From positions 1,488,001 through 1,552,000 of the forward strand of contig JAUIRK010000673.1 of NCBI GenBank assembly GCA_030549495.1: 64,000 nucleotides of DNA, read 5' to 3'. The notes below the pieces were generated by a model. It ran no database searches. It was given only the letters and a program-made list of their open reading frames with translations, and had not been told where the DNA came from. Made by a program: the position numbers and the translations under genes. This DNA comes from Nectonema munidae (taxonomy: Eukaryota > Nematomorpha > Nectonematoida > Nectonematidae). Below are positions 35,814 to 47,411 of this stretch, one piece after another. Position 1 is the stretch's first letter. Each line of letters opens with the position of its first letter.

Positions 35814-36383
35814 ACTTTCAAAATTAATCTAATAAAGAACATAATGTGTCAGGTAATGTTATATACAGATATGAACTTGAGTTCAGCTATTGCTCTTACA
35901 AATTATATATTTCTTTTACTTCTAGCGTCTCTCTTTTTTGACTGAACTACCACAATATATTATAAAAGTTCGAAAATTTGAAGTAAAGATTTCAAAATTA
36001 CTGATTTTACCAAAACATGCGTGTGGCATCTTGTATTAAACATAAATTATTCATAAATAAATAAAACATTGTTATTTTCTCCCATTAGTTCAATGAGTTG
36101 ACTTTGATATGAGTAAAGGCAGATTTCCATAATTTTCACTTTGGAATAATCCAAACGTTTCTTTTGTTCCAAAAAACCAAATTACGTTGAATTAACTATA
36201 ATTAATACCACAAACAAACATGCTCCCAGTAATCACAATCTTCCTGAGTTAGTTTCTCTTACTGCGAATTCAACAGTACACATTGTGTGCGAATTTAAGA
36301 AAGAGTCTCATTGAGCAGAGCTTTCCAACTTCTCATCAATTTCAATTTTATTTCGGCCGTAATATCCGTATTGCCCTGCAAGT
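35814..36383. other. No gene seen
   Basis: AT-rich spacer before the hAT insertion at 36392. Confidence 0.45.
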
Positions 36384-38462
36384 ATCTAAAGCAGGGGTTC
36401 CCAACCCCAGGGTCGCGACCCCAATTGGGGTCGACAAGTAATTTTCTTGAGGTCGCAAGACAAAATGATAATGATTTATAAGGGATTTGGCTGATATCAA
36501 TGGATTAATAGGATTCAGTAGGCTTTTCCCGAACTTTGCCCATTCCGACCTGAGACGGTATATATAGGCCTAATTCTAAAAGACAGGATAGAATATACGT
36601 TAGGTCAAACTGTACTCTTTCCCCTTTTTAATGCCAAGATTAACTGAGGCAATCAATTGTACAGTAGATTGTTGTCTATCGTCTTTTTAAGGTCCCTTTT
36701 AATCCTAGGATTAACTTGCGGGGATCAGAGAAGACATGTCTGTCTAGGATCATTTGTGACAGTTAAGAGTTTGCATCTGGCATGTCTGTATGCCATTGTG
36801 CTACCAGTCTGCTTAAGCCAACACTGAATTTGTATTTGGAAAGTTGTAAGTATGGAGTGTTGTAATATTTTAAAATTTGATTTATCTCTTGTGTTTTAAT
36901 AGTCAGTATTTCAAGGACTAATTTTGTTTTGCTTTTGTACTTAAGAGCATAGTTTTTTTCTTTTTTTGTGTGTCTCTGTTGTCTGATGTTTGAATTTTCT
37001 ATTAACTACGTTCAATATAATGATATTCCCTGAATATTAATAATAATTTCACTGCAAATTACCAACCTTAGTCTCAAGTCATATATGCCAAAAATATTGA
37101 TGTTTAAAACCTAAAGTAAGCTGAAGAAGGACATGGGGATATATGTAAGAAATAATAAATGAGTTGTTGGTGAATAATTAAAATTCAGATAAATGAAAAA
37201 ATAGGATAATTTCTTAAAGGACGTGCACTAAGTGGGAAAATGTTGGTGGCATATGTACTGATGGTGCACCGTCTATGCTAGGCATTAGATCTGGATTTCA
37301 ATAGATCGTAAAGAATGTTTCTCCATAAGTTGTTCGAGTTCATTGCATTATACATCGTCAAGTATTTGCTTCAAAAACATTGACAACAGATTTGAAAACT
37401 GTTATGCAATCAATTTTTAAAACAGTTAACTTCATAAAGTCAAATGCATTGAACAATCGCTGGTTCGTTAAACTGTGCCAAGAAATCGATTCCAAGCACG
37501 AAGTTCTTCTATTGCACACTGAGGTAAGACGGCTGTCAAAAGGAAAAGTATTGAAGAGATTTTTGAGTTTATTGCTTAAACTGCATACTTGGTAGATTTC
37601 TTCACAATTCTGAATTCCCTTAATCTTTCACTTCAGGGAGAGACTTCCAACACTTGATTTTGCAGAAAAACAAAATGACTTCCAAATGAAGCTGGATCTT
37701 TGACTGTCAAGGATAAAAAAAGAGAAATTTTTACATGTTAAAGAAAATGAGACTGATGTTTCATTCAACAACAGTCTTTAAAGTTTGCTGATCCAACACT
37801 TTTAAAAGAGGAGTTTAGTCGATATTTTCCAGAAATGGCTCAGTTATCCCATAGCTTACTTAGAAAACCATTTGCTGCAAAAATAGATGTTCCTGAAAGA
37901 TATCAAGAAGAATTCATTGATCTTATCACATCTGACTGTGCAAATACAGACTCTGAATCCATAGCAGTGAATCAATTTTGGATCAAGAAATTACTTCGAT
38001 ATCCAAATTTGGCTGAAGGTATGCTGAGAATTCGCATGCCTTTTCCTTACGTGTGAAGTGACCTTTTCATCTTTACTACTTATAAAATCGATGCTAAGAA
38101 TTAAATTCCATGCTGAAGATGACCAACGTTGTGATATATCCAAAAGAACATCACGGATTGAGAAGTTGGTAATAGAAAAGCAGTACCAAACATGACATTA
38201 AGAACATTATTGTTTATTATCAAAATAAAGCGTGTATTACTCGCATCAGTAACATCCAATTGTGTTATTTTGAGCTAATTATATTGTATATAAGTGTATA
38301 TTTTCGTTCTTGCTATAATAAAACAAGTTACTGCAGTTATGAAGCATTCTTATGTATACCTTTTAATCAATGAATATAGCCTTGATGTTTGGGTCGCAGA
38401 AAGTCTGGTGATGCTTAAATGGGGTCGCCACTGGGAAAAGTTTGGGAACCACTGATCTAAAG
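36384..38462 (+). mobile_element. hAT element with exact 8-bp target duplication (FAM200/SCAND3-like)
   Basis: The element is 36392-38454 (2063 bp). ATCTAAAG flanks it on both sides (36384-36391 and 38455-38462). The ends are CAGGGGTTCCCAACCCC and, inverted, CAGTGGTTCCCAAACTTTTC. GGTCGC words lie just inside each end. Coding remains on the + strand: DGAPSMLG (about 37265), FKTVNFIKSNALNNRW and HTEVRRLSKGKVLKRF (37400-37560), then a frame at 37835-38056 with FWIKKLLRYPNLAEGM, and CEVTFSSLLLIKS with SRIEKLV in other frames to 38190. These are the FAM200/ZBED5/SCAND3-type hAT core and dimerisation regions. The N-terminal BED part is not seen and there are several frameshifts and stops, so it is a dead or internally deleted copy. 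Confidence 0.88.
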
Positions 38463-38540
38463 GAATTAATTACTGAAGTAGAGTGAACTTATATTTCAAC
38501 GTTACGTTCTTATATTAATTAGAAAGAGAACTTTTAGTAT

Positions 38541-38630
38541 TTGAATTGAGAATTTTTCACATCTGCTTTCATTTTAGAAAAAAACAATTCAAAATATACA
38601 AGTATGGAGGAAAGTACTTGACAATGAATT
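38541..38630 (+). repeat. 90-bp direct repeat, copy 1
   Basis: It starts TTGAATTGAGAATTTTTCAC and is 90 bp long. It is identical to 40057-40146 except for one base (AAAGT versus AAGGT). The copies are 1.5 kb apart in the same orientation. Confidence 0.9.
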
Positions 38631-40056
38631 TCTCATGGTTTTCAATGTCCTAGAAAGTTGGCATTTGTGGATTGTCCAAAGGTATCGACGCTTGATTTTA
38701 TTAAGCCATCATTTTCCATTGTTTTACAAGTTCTTTAGTAAATTCCAAGAAAATCTCTTCATTCTAGATTTTGTTTCGGATGATTTAAAAGAGAACGCTT
38801 TTATAGCAATTTATCGCCAAAATTAAAGAAACATTTTTTCATTTATACCTAGTAACAATAAAATTTGCTCTTATACGCTTATTTGATCCTACATGATTTC
38901 TCCTTAGATGTAAACTACTTTTGTCTACAAAAATGAGAGATTGTTGACACTTTGAGCCAATTTTTGAAACTCAAATGCAAATTTTTTTCATTTTAAAATG
39001 GAATCTTTTCTCTGTTAAATTTCTTCATACTTATTATTAAAACCTTTGTGAGGTACTTATGAAGCAAGTATTTTTTATAAAATATTACGACTCCATTTTA
39101 TATTTCAATTCTTCCAGTGTGTGCAAGAGGTTTAGCTCTCGAGAATTGAGAATACATCGTTTGACATCCATATTTTTTTAACACTCTGACTTTCTTCAGT
39201 ATCTTGTTTATTTGTATAATTGTGTTTACTGATAATTACCCAAGGGATGCAATATTGGCGGCTTGAAGAATAATTAAACCATCACTATTTACCCATTTCC
39301 AAAGCTCTATCCTCTTTTCTTGAGTTATTTTTTATACTTTGGATAAATTGGATAACAGAAAAAATAGCAGTGATTTTATAGTATTTAAAATATTAATAAG
39401 TTAAGCTACTCAAAACTCACACCTGGTATTTAAACGTACTATGCTTGAAAACACTCAAATTATACAAGAAAAATTATTTTTGAGAAAATCTATCGAAGTT
39501 TTTAATTCTAAAACTTGCTTTTGTTGAGAATAATAAAAATATTTTTCTTCATTTCGTAAATAAGCGTTGTAACTTTCAAAATTTTTAAATCTTACTTTTA
39601 AAGTTTAAGTATTTTTAGTGTGTATTTAAAGCATAAAACTATTAATGTATTAAAGGGGAGGTGCGCCAAACTCATATAGCGTAAAAAGTAAATTAGAAAA
39701 AAAGTATTAGAAATATTTATGAACATATATTAAATATTATAAAATATTAACAATGAAAATACCTCTAAAGCTAGTAAAAATGTATTTTCAAACATAAGTT
39801 GAAGTTAAATAATTAAGAGAGATAGGAAACAAAAAATGAAGATGTGGTCTAAGTGTTTTGGAAAGATCAGCAAATTAAAGCTGGAATAAAGATCCAAGCG
39901 GTGCAATTGCGCTCTGTCGACGAAAGCACTCCAACCTTTACTTTAACGTCACAAAAATAGACGCACTAGTATCAATATGCCAGTACTGATTAGATTACAG
40001 GGGCATACATAAATTGGGGGAAATGAAATTTTAGGGTTAATATGAGGATCCTTTTT
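38631..40056. other. No gene seen; one hAT-like end
   Basis: There is no credible gene; a 63-codon frame at 38635-38826 is unrecognised. At 39998 a hAT-MITE-like start CAGGGGCATACATAAATTGG lies 59 bases before the second 90-bp repeat. Confidence 0.45.
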
Positions 40057-40146
40057 TTGAATTGAGAATTTTTCACATCTGCTTTCATTTTAGAAAAAAA
40101 CAATTCAAAATATACAAGTATGGAGGAAGGTACTTGACAATGAATT
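40057..40146 (+). repeat. 90-bp direct repeat, copy 2
   Basis: Partner of 38541-38630 with a single mismatch. Flanking sequence differs on both sides. Confidence 0.9.
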
Positions 40147-40974
40147 ATTAACTACGTTCAACAATAACAAGTAAAACAATATAGAATAGAGTTGTTGAAA
40201 GCGATCAAATAATAAAGCACACATTGAATTTGAAATCAAGACAAAAATGTCCAGTTTTTTGATGCCAAATGTTTTGAAACATATTAGGCACGTAGAGGAA
40301 TTCAAAAAGTGCAAACTTCGCGAAGAAAGATTTCCTGCTCTAATGAAAGAAAAACAAAATAGAAAAATCGCCAGGACCCTTAAGATTCTATCCTAATAAT
40401 TTAAAAAAGTTATTATTCATAACTCCAACACCTGGAGTAAAAAGGTTATATAAAAATCGCTATTTTTCCTAATGAGAATATAATTTATTTTATCTGAATA
40501 TTTGTTTTAACTTTGTATAATATAATATGTATATATTTAACTGTATTTTCAAATACATTCAAAAACTTTCTGAAGTGAAAGAATATACAATTTTCTCTCA
40601 TTCAAATCAAAGGAGCAACGTCAGCTTGAATTAATGAATTTTCGATTAATAATTTTAAAAGTTCGCCTAACCCAGCATTATTTGATTAAACGAAGTATTG
40701 TAGAAATGACAATCTATAAAATTGAGCAAATGGATGGAGGAAAGAAATTCTGTCCTGAGATATGAACGATGTATGCTATTTAGAATTTACTTCTTCTAGT
40801 GGTAAAAAGAATTTATTTAACAAAAAAAGGCTTCGCGAGAAAAAGGTCTTGTAGTCCTGAGGTACAAAGGACAAGGTTGTCAGTTTTTAAGAAATCAAAT
40901 TTGTTTTCCTGTATCTTGCTCACCAACGTCAACAAAAATTATAATCTGAAATAGATAGAGATGGATATCAAGTT
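40147..40974. other. Downstream flank of the CCDC137-like gene
   Basis: No gene was found. On the minus strand an AATAAA at 40817-40812 lies about 160 bases past the CCDC137-like stop and is the best polyadenylation signal candidate. Confidence 0.4.
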
Positions 40975-41607
40975 TCATTGATTCAACAAGTGTTGAAACA
41001 AGAATTTACTTTTACTTGATTGATTCAACCTTTTTTCAACGAATTTATTTTGCAATAAGTTGGCTTTCAGGACAGGCGGAGCTTTAACCACTTCTCCAAA
41101 TGACACAAAATCTCTTTCCGGAGAGGGATCTTTTGCTTTGCGTCTTCTTTCTTCCTCCTTTTCCAACATCCTTTCCTTTCTTCTAATCTTCAACAATTTC
41201 ACCCTCTTCAACTGCCTTCTCCCTTTGGGAAGGCGAGTGCATTCTTCTTTCTCATCGCCCATTTGCCGTTGTATGATGCGCAACTTCTTTGATTTGCCAC
41301 CCACGTCAATAGCGCAGCCGAGCTTTTTCGTTATTTTGGCTATCTGCAAAACATTCGTCGATTCCTGCCTCATTCTGTGAAGATGCGCAAAATCGCTCTC
41401 GTTCTTTCTCTGCCTCAAGTAAGGGAGGCTGAGGGCAGGCCCATCAGAAGCAAAGCTTGGTTTGTTGCCACTCTTTCTTAATGTAGACTCCACTTCTTCC
41501 AGGTGGGCCAAGTCCAGCTCCTTGTACTCTTTTTCCTTGGCACGCAAAAGGCGTTTGGAGCGAGCAAAATTGGGCTTAAAATTTTTAACCTTCTTTACTT
41601 GATCCAT
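40975..41607 (-). CDS. CCDC137-like nucleolar protein
   Basis: This is a 210-residue, very basic, single-exon protein. The diagnostic block is at about residues 63-90: LRQRKNESDFAHLHRMRQES, then NVL, which matches human CCDC137 (KQRKGESDGAYIHRMQQEA). Another conserved block, SFGEVVKAPPVLKA at 169-182, matches its FGEVV..PP.L.A. Between them, residues 105-160 are a Lys/Arg/Glu-rich coiled-coil-prone stretch. The human protein is about 289 residues, so this one is shorter at both ends. CCDC137 is nucleolar/chromosome-associated and poorly characterised. The first Met is used, and it lies only about 20 bases from an in-frame upstream stop region. No frame damage is seen, and the GC-richer coding stretch stands out from its AT-rich surroundings. 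Confidence 0.8.
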   Translation of the reverse strand: MDQVKKVKNFKPNFARSKRLLRAKEKEYKELDLAHLEEVESTLRKSGNKPSFASDGPALSLPYLRQRKNESDFAHLHRMRQESTNVLQIAKITKKLGCAIDVGGKSKKLRIIQRQMGDEKEECTRLPKGRRQLKRVKLLKIRRKERMLEKEEERRRKAKDPSPERDFVSFGEVVKAPPVLKANLLQNKFVEKRLNQSSKSKFLFQHLLNQ

Positions 41608-42394
41608 TTTCAGCGCAAAATTGCTAACTATTAAAAAGAAAAATAGATTTATTCCAAATTTGTATTTACTTTTTTATTATATCAAGAAACTGATTGAAAC
41701 AATATATTTAGTTTTTAAAAAACAATAATTATTTATCATATAAATAATTATTCTTGGACACCTATATTGAGCTAAAAATAAAAATTGGAAAATTTAGCAA
41801 CTTTTACGCTAAATTGGCATCTCTAATTCCCAAGGTGATTGTATCACTAGAATTTTATCGTTACCAAATCGCTGTCAGGTTACACAATGCAAAAATGAGG
41901 ATGGAAAAATAAAAAACAAACGGACGAAAATATTTAAACATAAAAAACATAAATTCTGGAGAAGATGTTAGGAACAAAATTATAAATCTCTAACTCAATC
42001 CATTTTCATTAAATTCTGAGGAAGTTAATGAGTGTTAATTTATATGCTGAGTAAAAAATAATAGGAAATGAAACAAAAAAAATGACTGCCAGTCAGTTTT
42101 TGCTTTTTATTCCTATAAACAATTTTCGAATTGGTGTAGACTTTATTGGGGCAACCACTCTCCAAATTCATGTGTGCTATCCAAAGATGATGAATCATGT
42201 AAAAATTACCTGGCATGTAAACACTATTCGCAAAATCATACTGCATTTGATAGGAAATGTCCATTTTCAATTCTTAATTATGAATTTGTCAAAACAATAC
42301 TTTTTGCTTTGGTGCAAAAAATATTTTTGCAATTTAATTCAATTCTAGTTTATTATTAATGTGCTTGCGGAATTTAATGCACGTTGATGAGAAT
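41608..42394. other. Upstream flank of the CCDC137-like gene
   Basis: AT-rich, no gene seen. The overlapping frames at 42040-42359 on both strands are unrecognised and probably chance. Confidence 0.4.
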
Positions 42395-43139
42395 CAGGGG
42401 CGCACATCTTCAAAATTATTGGGGGCGAAATTTTTTGTTGCAATTTTCAAAATTAGTGGTCTGGAAATACCACGGGAGACCAAATATTCAAGCAATCCTT
42501 TAGAATAGAGTGTATTCAGCGCATACCTAAAGTCAAAAATTTATAAGACTACTTTATATTTTTTTTACAAAATTGGTGAATTTAAATACTATACTTCCAG
42601 CGAAAATATTTTAATTAAATTTGCAGAATATAGACTAGTTTAAAAAATCCAAAAATGTTAGGGGGTGGAATAGGCTTTTCATTTGAAAAATGAAGTAGTC
42701 TACTAGGCACATTCCAGGAATTGATGAAAGGATATTTGATTCATAGAGAAAACAAATAACTGAAGGTTAGATAGTTTTATGAGTGAATTTAGTCTAAAGG
42801 CAAAGAGTCTACTAGACACCCTGCGATGTTTATGTGAAAAAATGTAATTGATTCAGGGGCAAGGGTATAAAATTAAGTTATAATTGTGCAGACAAAAAAT
42901 TAAGATCGCATTATTTCATTTTACTCAGCATCATTCAAAAATAGTTTAAAAGCTAAATTGATACAAGCTACAAAAAGTAAAATAACTTTTAACATTTTGC
43001 AATGATTTGCCTTTTATAATAACTTTTAAGGAAAAAAAGTCCATCAGAAAAAGTTATAGAGCTTCAACAAAAACTAAAAAATTTTAGAGCATAACTTATG
43101 TTTTTTGAAAACTAATTTGACCTACCCCCTACAGCATAC

Positions 43140-43325
43140 TCTATGGGTGGCATGGCAGGTTGGTTGAGATGAGGACTCAGCACGGAAGCCTCTGGATTCG
43201 ATTCCTCATCGATACTTCGAATTTGAACGAATTTCGAATTTGTTCATAGTTTGACATAAGCGGTACATCAGTGCCTTGTCAATGAAAATACACCCGCTGC
43301 ACCTTACCTTTTACTTAAAATTGAA
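43140..43325 (+). repeat. tRNA-derived SINE
   Basis: An A-box-like TGGCAGGTTGGTTGAGATG at about 43152 and a B-box GGATTCGATTCC at 43194-43205 have tRNA-like spacing. A non-tRNA body follows to about 43325. The head resembles the SINE at 16140-16275 (GGTTGG.TGAG, then the B box). It is nested in the 42395-44044 element. Confidence 0.6.
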
Positions 43326-43537
43326 AAATTTGCTACATAATTAACATAAGAGAGAAAGAAAACAAAATAAACTAATAAAGCAATTTTCACTATTTTAAAA
43401 TGGAACCGTCTGTTCTCAGAATAATTTCAAAATAATATGAGGCATAAAGAATTAGAGTTTATTTAATATTTTTATTATGTTTATTTTATCTCTATTAAAT
43501 TATTTCAAATTAATCATTTTATCTCTTAATTTTTTTA

Positions 43538-43690
43538 GAATTGTCCATGAGACAAAATGTCTTATAAAAATAACGGGGCGAATTGTCCATGAAACAAAAT
43601 GTCTTATGAAAATAATGGGGCGAATTGTCCATGGGACGAACTGTCTTATGAAAATAATGGGGCAAAATGTCCGAGGACAAAATTATCATA
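43538..43690 (+). repeat. 42-bp minisatellite, about 3.5 units
   Basis: Units start GAATTGTCCATG at 43538, 43580 and 43622, with a partial one at about 43664. Each unit contains TGTCCATG.GAC, then TGTCTTAT and ends in GGGGC. The open frame 43477-43752 is only a translation of this repeat. Confidence 0.9.
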
Positions 43691-44044
43691 AATCAAAGTA
43701 TACGAGAAAAGAAAATCATTGCGTTTTTTTGAATATTTCTGTCTATAAATAAAATTCTGACAGCTGTCACAAATAGATCAAGTACATTTTTAACAACTGA
43801 AACATTTTGTTTCGATATTATATTTTTACTATAATAATCAACAAATTTTCTTTAAAAAAGTGATTTGATTATGTACAGTGTTACTTATAAAATTTAACAA
43901 TCGAACATTATAAAAAATATCTCTGCTAAAATATTAAGCAAATAAAGTATTCTTGTTTTTAAACCGAATAGTTAGCCAAAATATTCCTTCCCAAATAGCT
44001 ATTAAAACAATATCTTGACTTTAAAGCCCAGATGTGCGCCCCTG

Positions 44045-44244
44045 CGCTGACTCCAGATTGAAAACCACTGAGCTAGAAGGTAGTGATGCAATCAGAAATA
44101 CAAACAAGCTAATTTGACTTGATAAAATCAGTGCAATTATGGTGGGTTTGAGAGCTTACAGTGCAAGTATAATGTCGGGTAATAATGGTGGTTTTCATTA
44201 GGCTAAAATTCTTTTATATTAAATTTTGAGGATGTGAGCCTCAG
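44045..44244 (-). repeat. Dispersed repeat D, copy 2, with hAT end
   Basis: Inverted copy of 9882-10118. Read on the minus strand it runs from CTGAGGCTCACATCCTCAAA at 44244 through ATTATTACCCGACATTATAC to CTAGCT and a hAT-type end CAGTGGTTTTCAATCTGGAG at 44070. Confidence 0.65.
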
Positions 44245-44352
44245 AATAGAAGATAAAAATTTTATCTATAAAAAAAGTAGGAATCACTTACTTTTGGGCA
44301 AAAATATATTGGTAGTGAAGAAAGGAAATCTATAAGTATTACATCTAATATG

Positions 44353-45175
44353 TTAGACCTCGTTTATTCAACAACCAATTATCCGACAACCCCACTAACT
44401 TACACAATTTTAACTGTAACGAATCTTTTTCTTTCCCATTAGTGTGACATTCACGCTCCAACAAATGCTCTTACGCTTGCATGTATAATTTTGTAATCGT
44501 GTGATCGTAATTTTTTTATGACACCGATTTAACAAATAGTGGACTCTAATTGAAACAATTATAATAGCAAAATATTACGCAAATATCAACACAGCTATCG
44601 AAGGATCAAAAAATATGACAAGAAATAATCTTGCTGTTTACAACAGAAGTAGTGACATTAAGGAGAGTGATGATAATGAAACAACACCTCCCATCAATTC
44701 AGCAAAAGAGAAGGCAGCTAGATAAGGATTTTAAATGTTAATATTGCATATTTACATATAATATATTTTACAATGTATTATATTGTGTATTTTCATAGCA
44801 TCTTATTTTCACTGTATTTGATAACTAAAAAATAATTTATAACCTAAGATTCTATGCATGGTGTTTAATTGATGATTTATAATCTGAAAAAAAAATGTCA
44901 AACCAAGAGTGTTGGTAAGGTCTGACTAAAATGGGCATAAAATTTTTTGAGATAGTATGACAGGGAATGTCATATACATCAATCTCCTGACTATATTTGC
45001 ATTATAAATGTCTAAACATGTCCAGAATCACGATCGGGTTTTTAAATGGTTATATCTCAGAAAGTCAATTGAAAAATTTTCATTTTATTTGATGGTTAAG
45101 GTTAGCTCTCTTTATCCGCTGCACTTCCGTCCCGATAGACCCAGCGGTTGTCGGGTAATATCAACTATATTTTAT
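44353..45175 (+). mobile_element. Degenerate Tigger-like element
   Basis: The left side has GTTAGACCTCGTTTATTCAA and ATTATCCGACAACC (44378-44391). The right side has CTTTATCCGCTGCAC, TTCCGTCCCG and GGTTGTCGGGTAAT (45146-45159), the inverse of the left word. CCTCGTTTATCCG and TTCCGTCCCG words are usual in Tigger termini. The inside shows no clear transposase. The ends are too decayed to define the target. Confidence 0.4.
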
Positions 45176-46769
45176 ATATGAAGAAATAGATTGAATATAA
45201 CTTCAATAAAAAATATCAGAATTTATTTTGTTATATAAAACTATATTGAAATTTGTGAGAAAAATCAACTTTAAGGATGACATTGATTTATTTGTGTATA
45301 GTTATTTTCTTAGATTTTCATTGAGTTGAGTTTGTAAAAATATTTCTTAATATGGCAAGATGCATTTATAAAAAGAATTAAATAAACCAAAAATAAGATT
45401 CATCTGTAGTTAAAAATTAAGATGTAGATTTAATTTCCAAGTAGTTTAGTTTTTGAAAAATTATATTAATATGTCCTAAAACTCAAAAAATATTTATTGA
45501 TTTTTTCTTTCTTCTAATGAATCTTCAGTAAAGTATTCTTCCATTCAAAGTTTACTCTTCTTTATGTGACGTATAATTCTATAGTTCATTACAGCTAAAA
45601 ATGGGTAAAAAACATTGATACAAAGAACTAAGTATTTGGAGAAACTACAAAAAAACAAAGATCAACTATATTTTTTTTGTCATGTATTTATATTGTAAAA
45701 AGTTTGAAATATAATATAATGTACAAAAAACAAATGTTTAAGATTTTTCTAATACGAATTTATAAATGGATTGTAAGCAGATTATATTATTTAAAAAAGA
45801 CTGATTTAACTCTTATCTCCTGTGTAGAATCGAAAGCAAAATATAAATTTTGAAAGGTAAGCAAAGACTAAGCAAAGAGTGTAACACTAAGAGATAAAAA
45901 AGATAAATTTAATATATTTCAATATAACAAGATAAGTGAGTTAAATTTAAGAAAACAAAGTTAAAATAAATCAAATTCTTTTTGATATTCTGATTAGTTG
46001 AGTAATTCATAAAAAAAAATTGGGAAAACAAACTACAAAAGCAATATACATATTATAATATTCCAATTTTCATTAAAAATATGCATTAAAAGATTTTAAA
46101 ATCTTACTATAAATTTGGTAATTAAATGTAAGAGCATTTAAATTTTAGTTGAATTGTTCAGTTTGTATAAAAAATCAAAAAAATTAAAAAAATTTAAAAA
46201 ATTTAGTAAATGAAAATGCATGAAATTAAATATATATTAGTATTAAAGTATTATTGAAATTATAAGATAAAAAGTATGTCTTTATAAAGAAGTTTTCTTG
46301 AGGTTAGCACTAAAATATTGAGGTTGGCACAAATTAGTCACGCCCAATGAAGTCTTTTTTTACTCTCAGTATGTTATAACAATTTATGAAACTCAGATAA
46401 AACAACATTCATTGTTTTTAAAAGAAGAACAAATAATTTATTGAATATCAACATATATTAATGTAAATTATTTAAACTATTCACCACTAATCTCTTAACA
46501 TTGTTTATAAATGAACCATTTCAAACAAAAGTAATCTTAAAAAACAAGTTTTTTTGAGGTCGCAAACATCCATTTTATTTTTATTAAAATTTACTTTGTT
46601 TAAATTGGGTTACTACTCTGCATGCTTTTTTAAATTCATTTCTTAGATATATAGTAAATATTCTTACTCTTACTCCTCTCTTGTTATTTTTATATCTCCG
46701 TAATTTTTCCCCCTTTAATTTATATTATTTTACCTTCTTTAATTTGTTGACCATCTCGCCAAAAGAACC
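45176..46769. other. Very AT-rich stretch, no gene seen
   Basis: There are no frames or repeats I could place. Base composition is among the most AT-rich in the window. Confidence 0.5.
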
Positions 46770-47398
46770 TTATCAAGACCCTGCATAACACATTTGACCT
46801 CAGTACACCCCAACGTCTTACTACGCAACATTTCCATGCACACTCAAAACCAATGGCAAAACTCCCTCACAAACACCCTGCTTTCGCGCATATCAAAAAT
46901 CAATACCATACATCAATCTTGGGCTTTACACAAATACACTCCATCGAGATCTCTTATTAGGTGGCTCTCAGGTCATTGCCCCTGCAAAACCTACTTTTTT
47001 CGCATCATACTCTCAGACAACCTGACGTGTCGGTTCTGCAACGCACTTTTCGAAACACCATATCACCTCGCCTTCCTCTGCCCATTCTTCATCTCACACC
47101 GACACAAACTTATCAACGCATGCGCCTCAACCCTTGGCCACTTTCCCACTAATCTAAGCGACATCATTACTTACCCAGAACTCTTAAACTTACTCTCCGC
47201 CTTGATAGGCACTATTGAACCCATCCTTCACCTCAGCCCACAATAAAACCGACTATCCTTCTCTATATATATTTATTATTTCTAGAATACTCCTAACATT
47301 CTTCTTTGCATTCTTCTCTTCAACCACCATCAAGCAATTTGCAAGCATATCAATTAAATTTAGAAAGTGCTTTGACATCTCTACCTACCTACCTACCT
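46770..47398 (+). mobile_element. LINE A 3' fragment
   Basis: A 5'-truncated copy. A 150-codon frame at 46794-47246 has IRWLSGHCPCKTYFFRI and CRFCNALFETPYHLAFLC, matching the zinc region at 33230-33370 of the longer copy. The 3' end carries the shared GAAAGTGCTTTGA word followed by a CTAC/CTACC tail at 47381-47398. The open frame covers the ORF2 C-terminus only, and its ATG is incidental. Confidence 0.9.
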
Positions 47399-47411
47399 TC
47401 TTTAATTTATG

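Larger units (their letters stand above)
42395..44044 (+). mobile_element. Non-autonomous hAT-like element with CAGGGGCGCACATC ends
   Basis: Termini are perfect 15-bp inverted repeats: CAGGGGCGCACATCT at 42395-42409 and its complement at 44030-44044. A truncated relative lies at 16330-16679. No 8-bp target duplication is evident (ATGAGAAT versus CGCTGACT), so the ends may come from different copies. Inside are a tRNA-like SINE head and a 42-bp minisatellite. No transposase is present. Terminal type and length suggest a hAT-group passenger. Confidence 0.65.

Noticed and set aside
43150-43222. Functional tRNA gene
   Set aside because: A and B boxes are present but no acceptor stem or cloverleaf pairs convincingly; a SINE fits better.
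43477-43752. Open frame with three IVHETKCL-like repeats
   Set aside because: It is a translation of the 42-bp minisatellite; 42 is divisible by three, so the frame stays open by chance.
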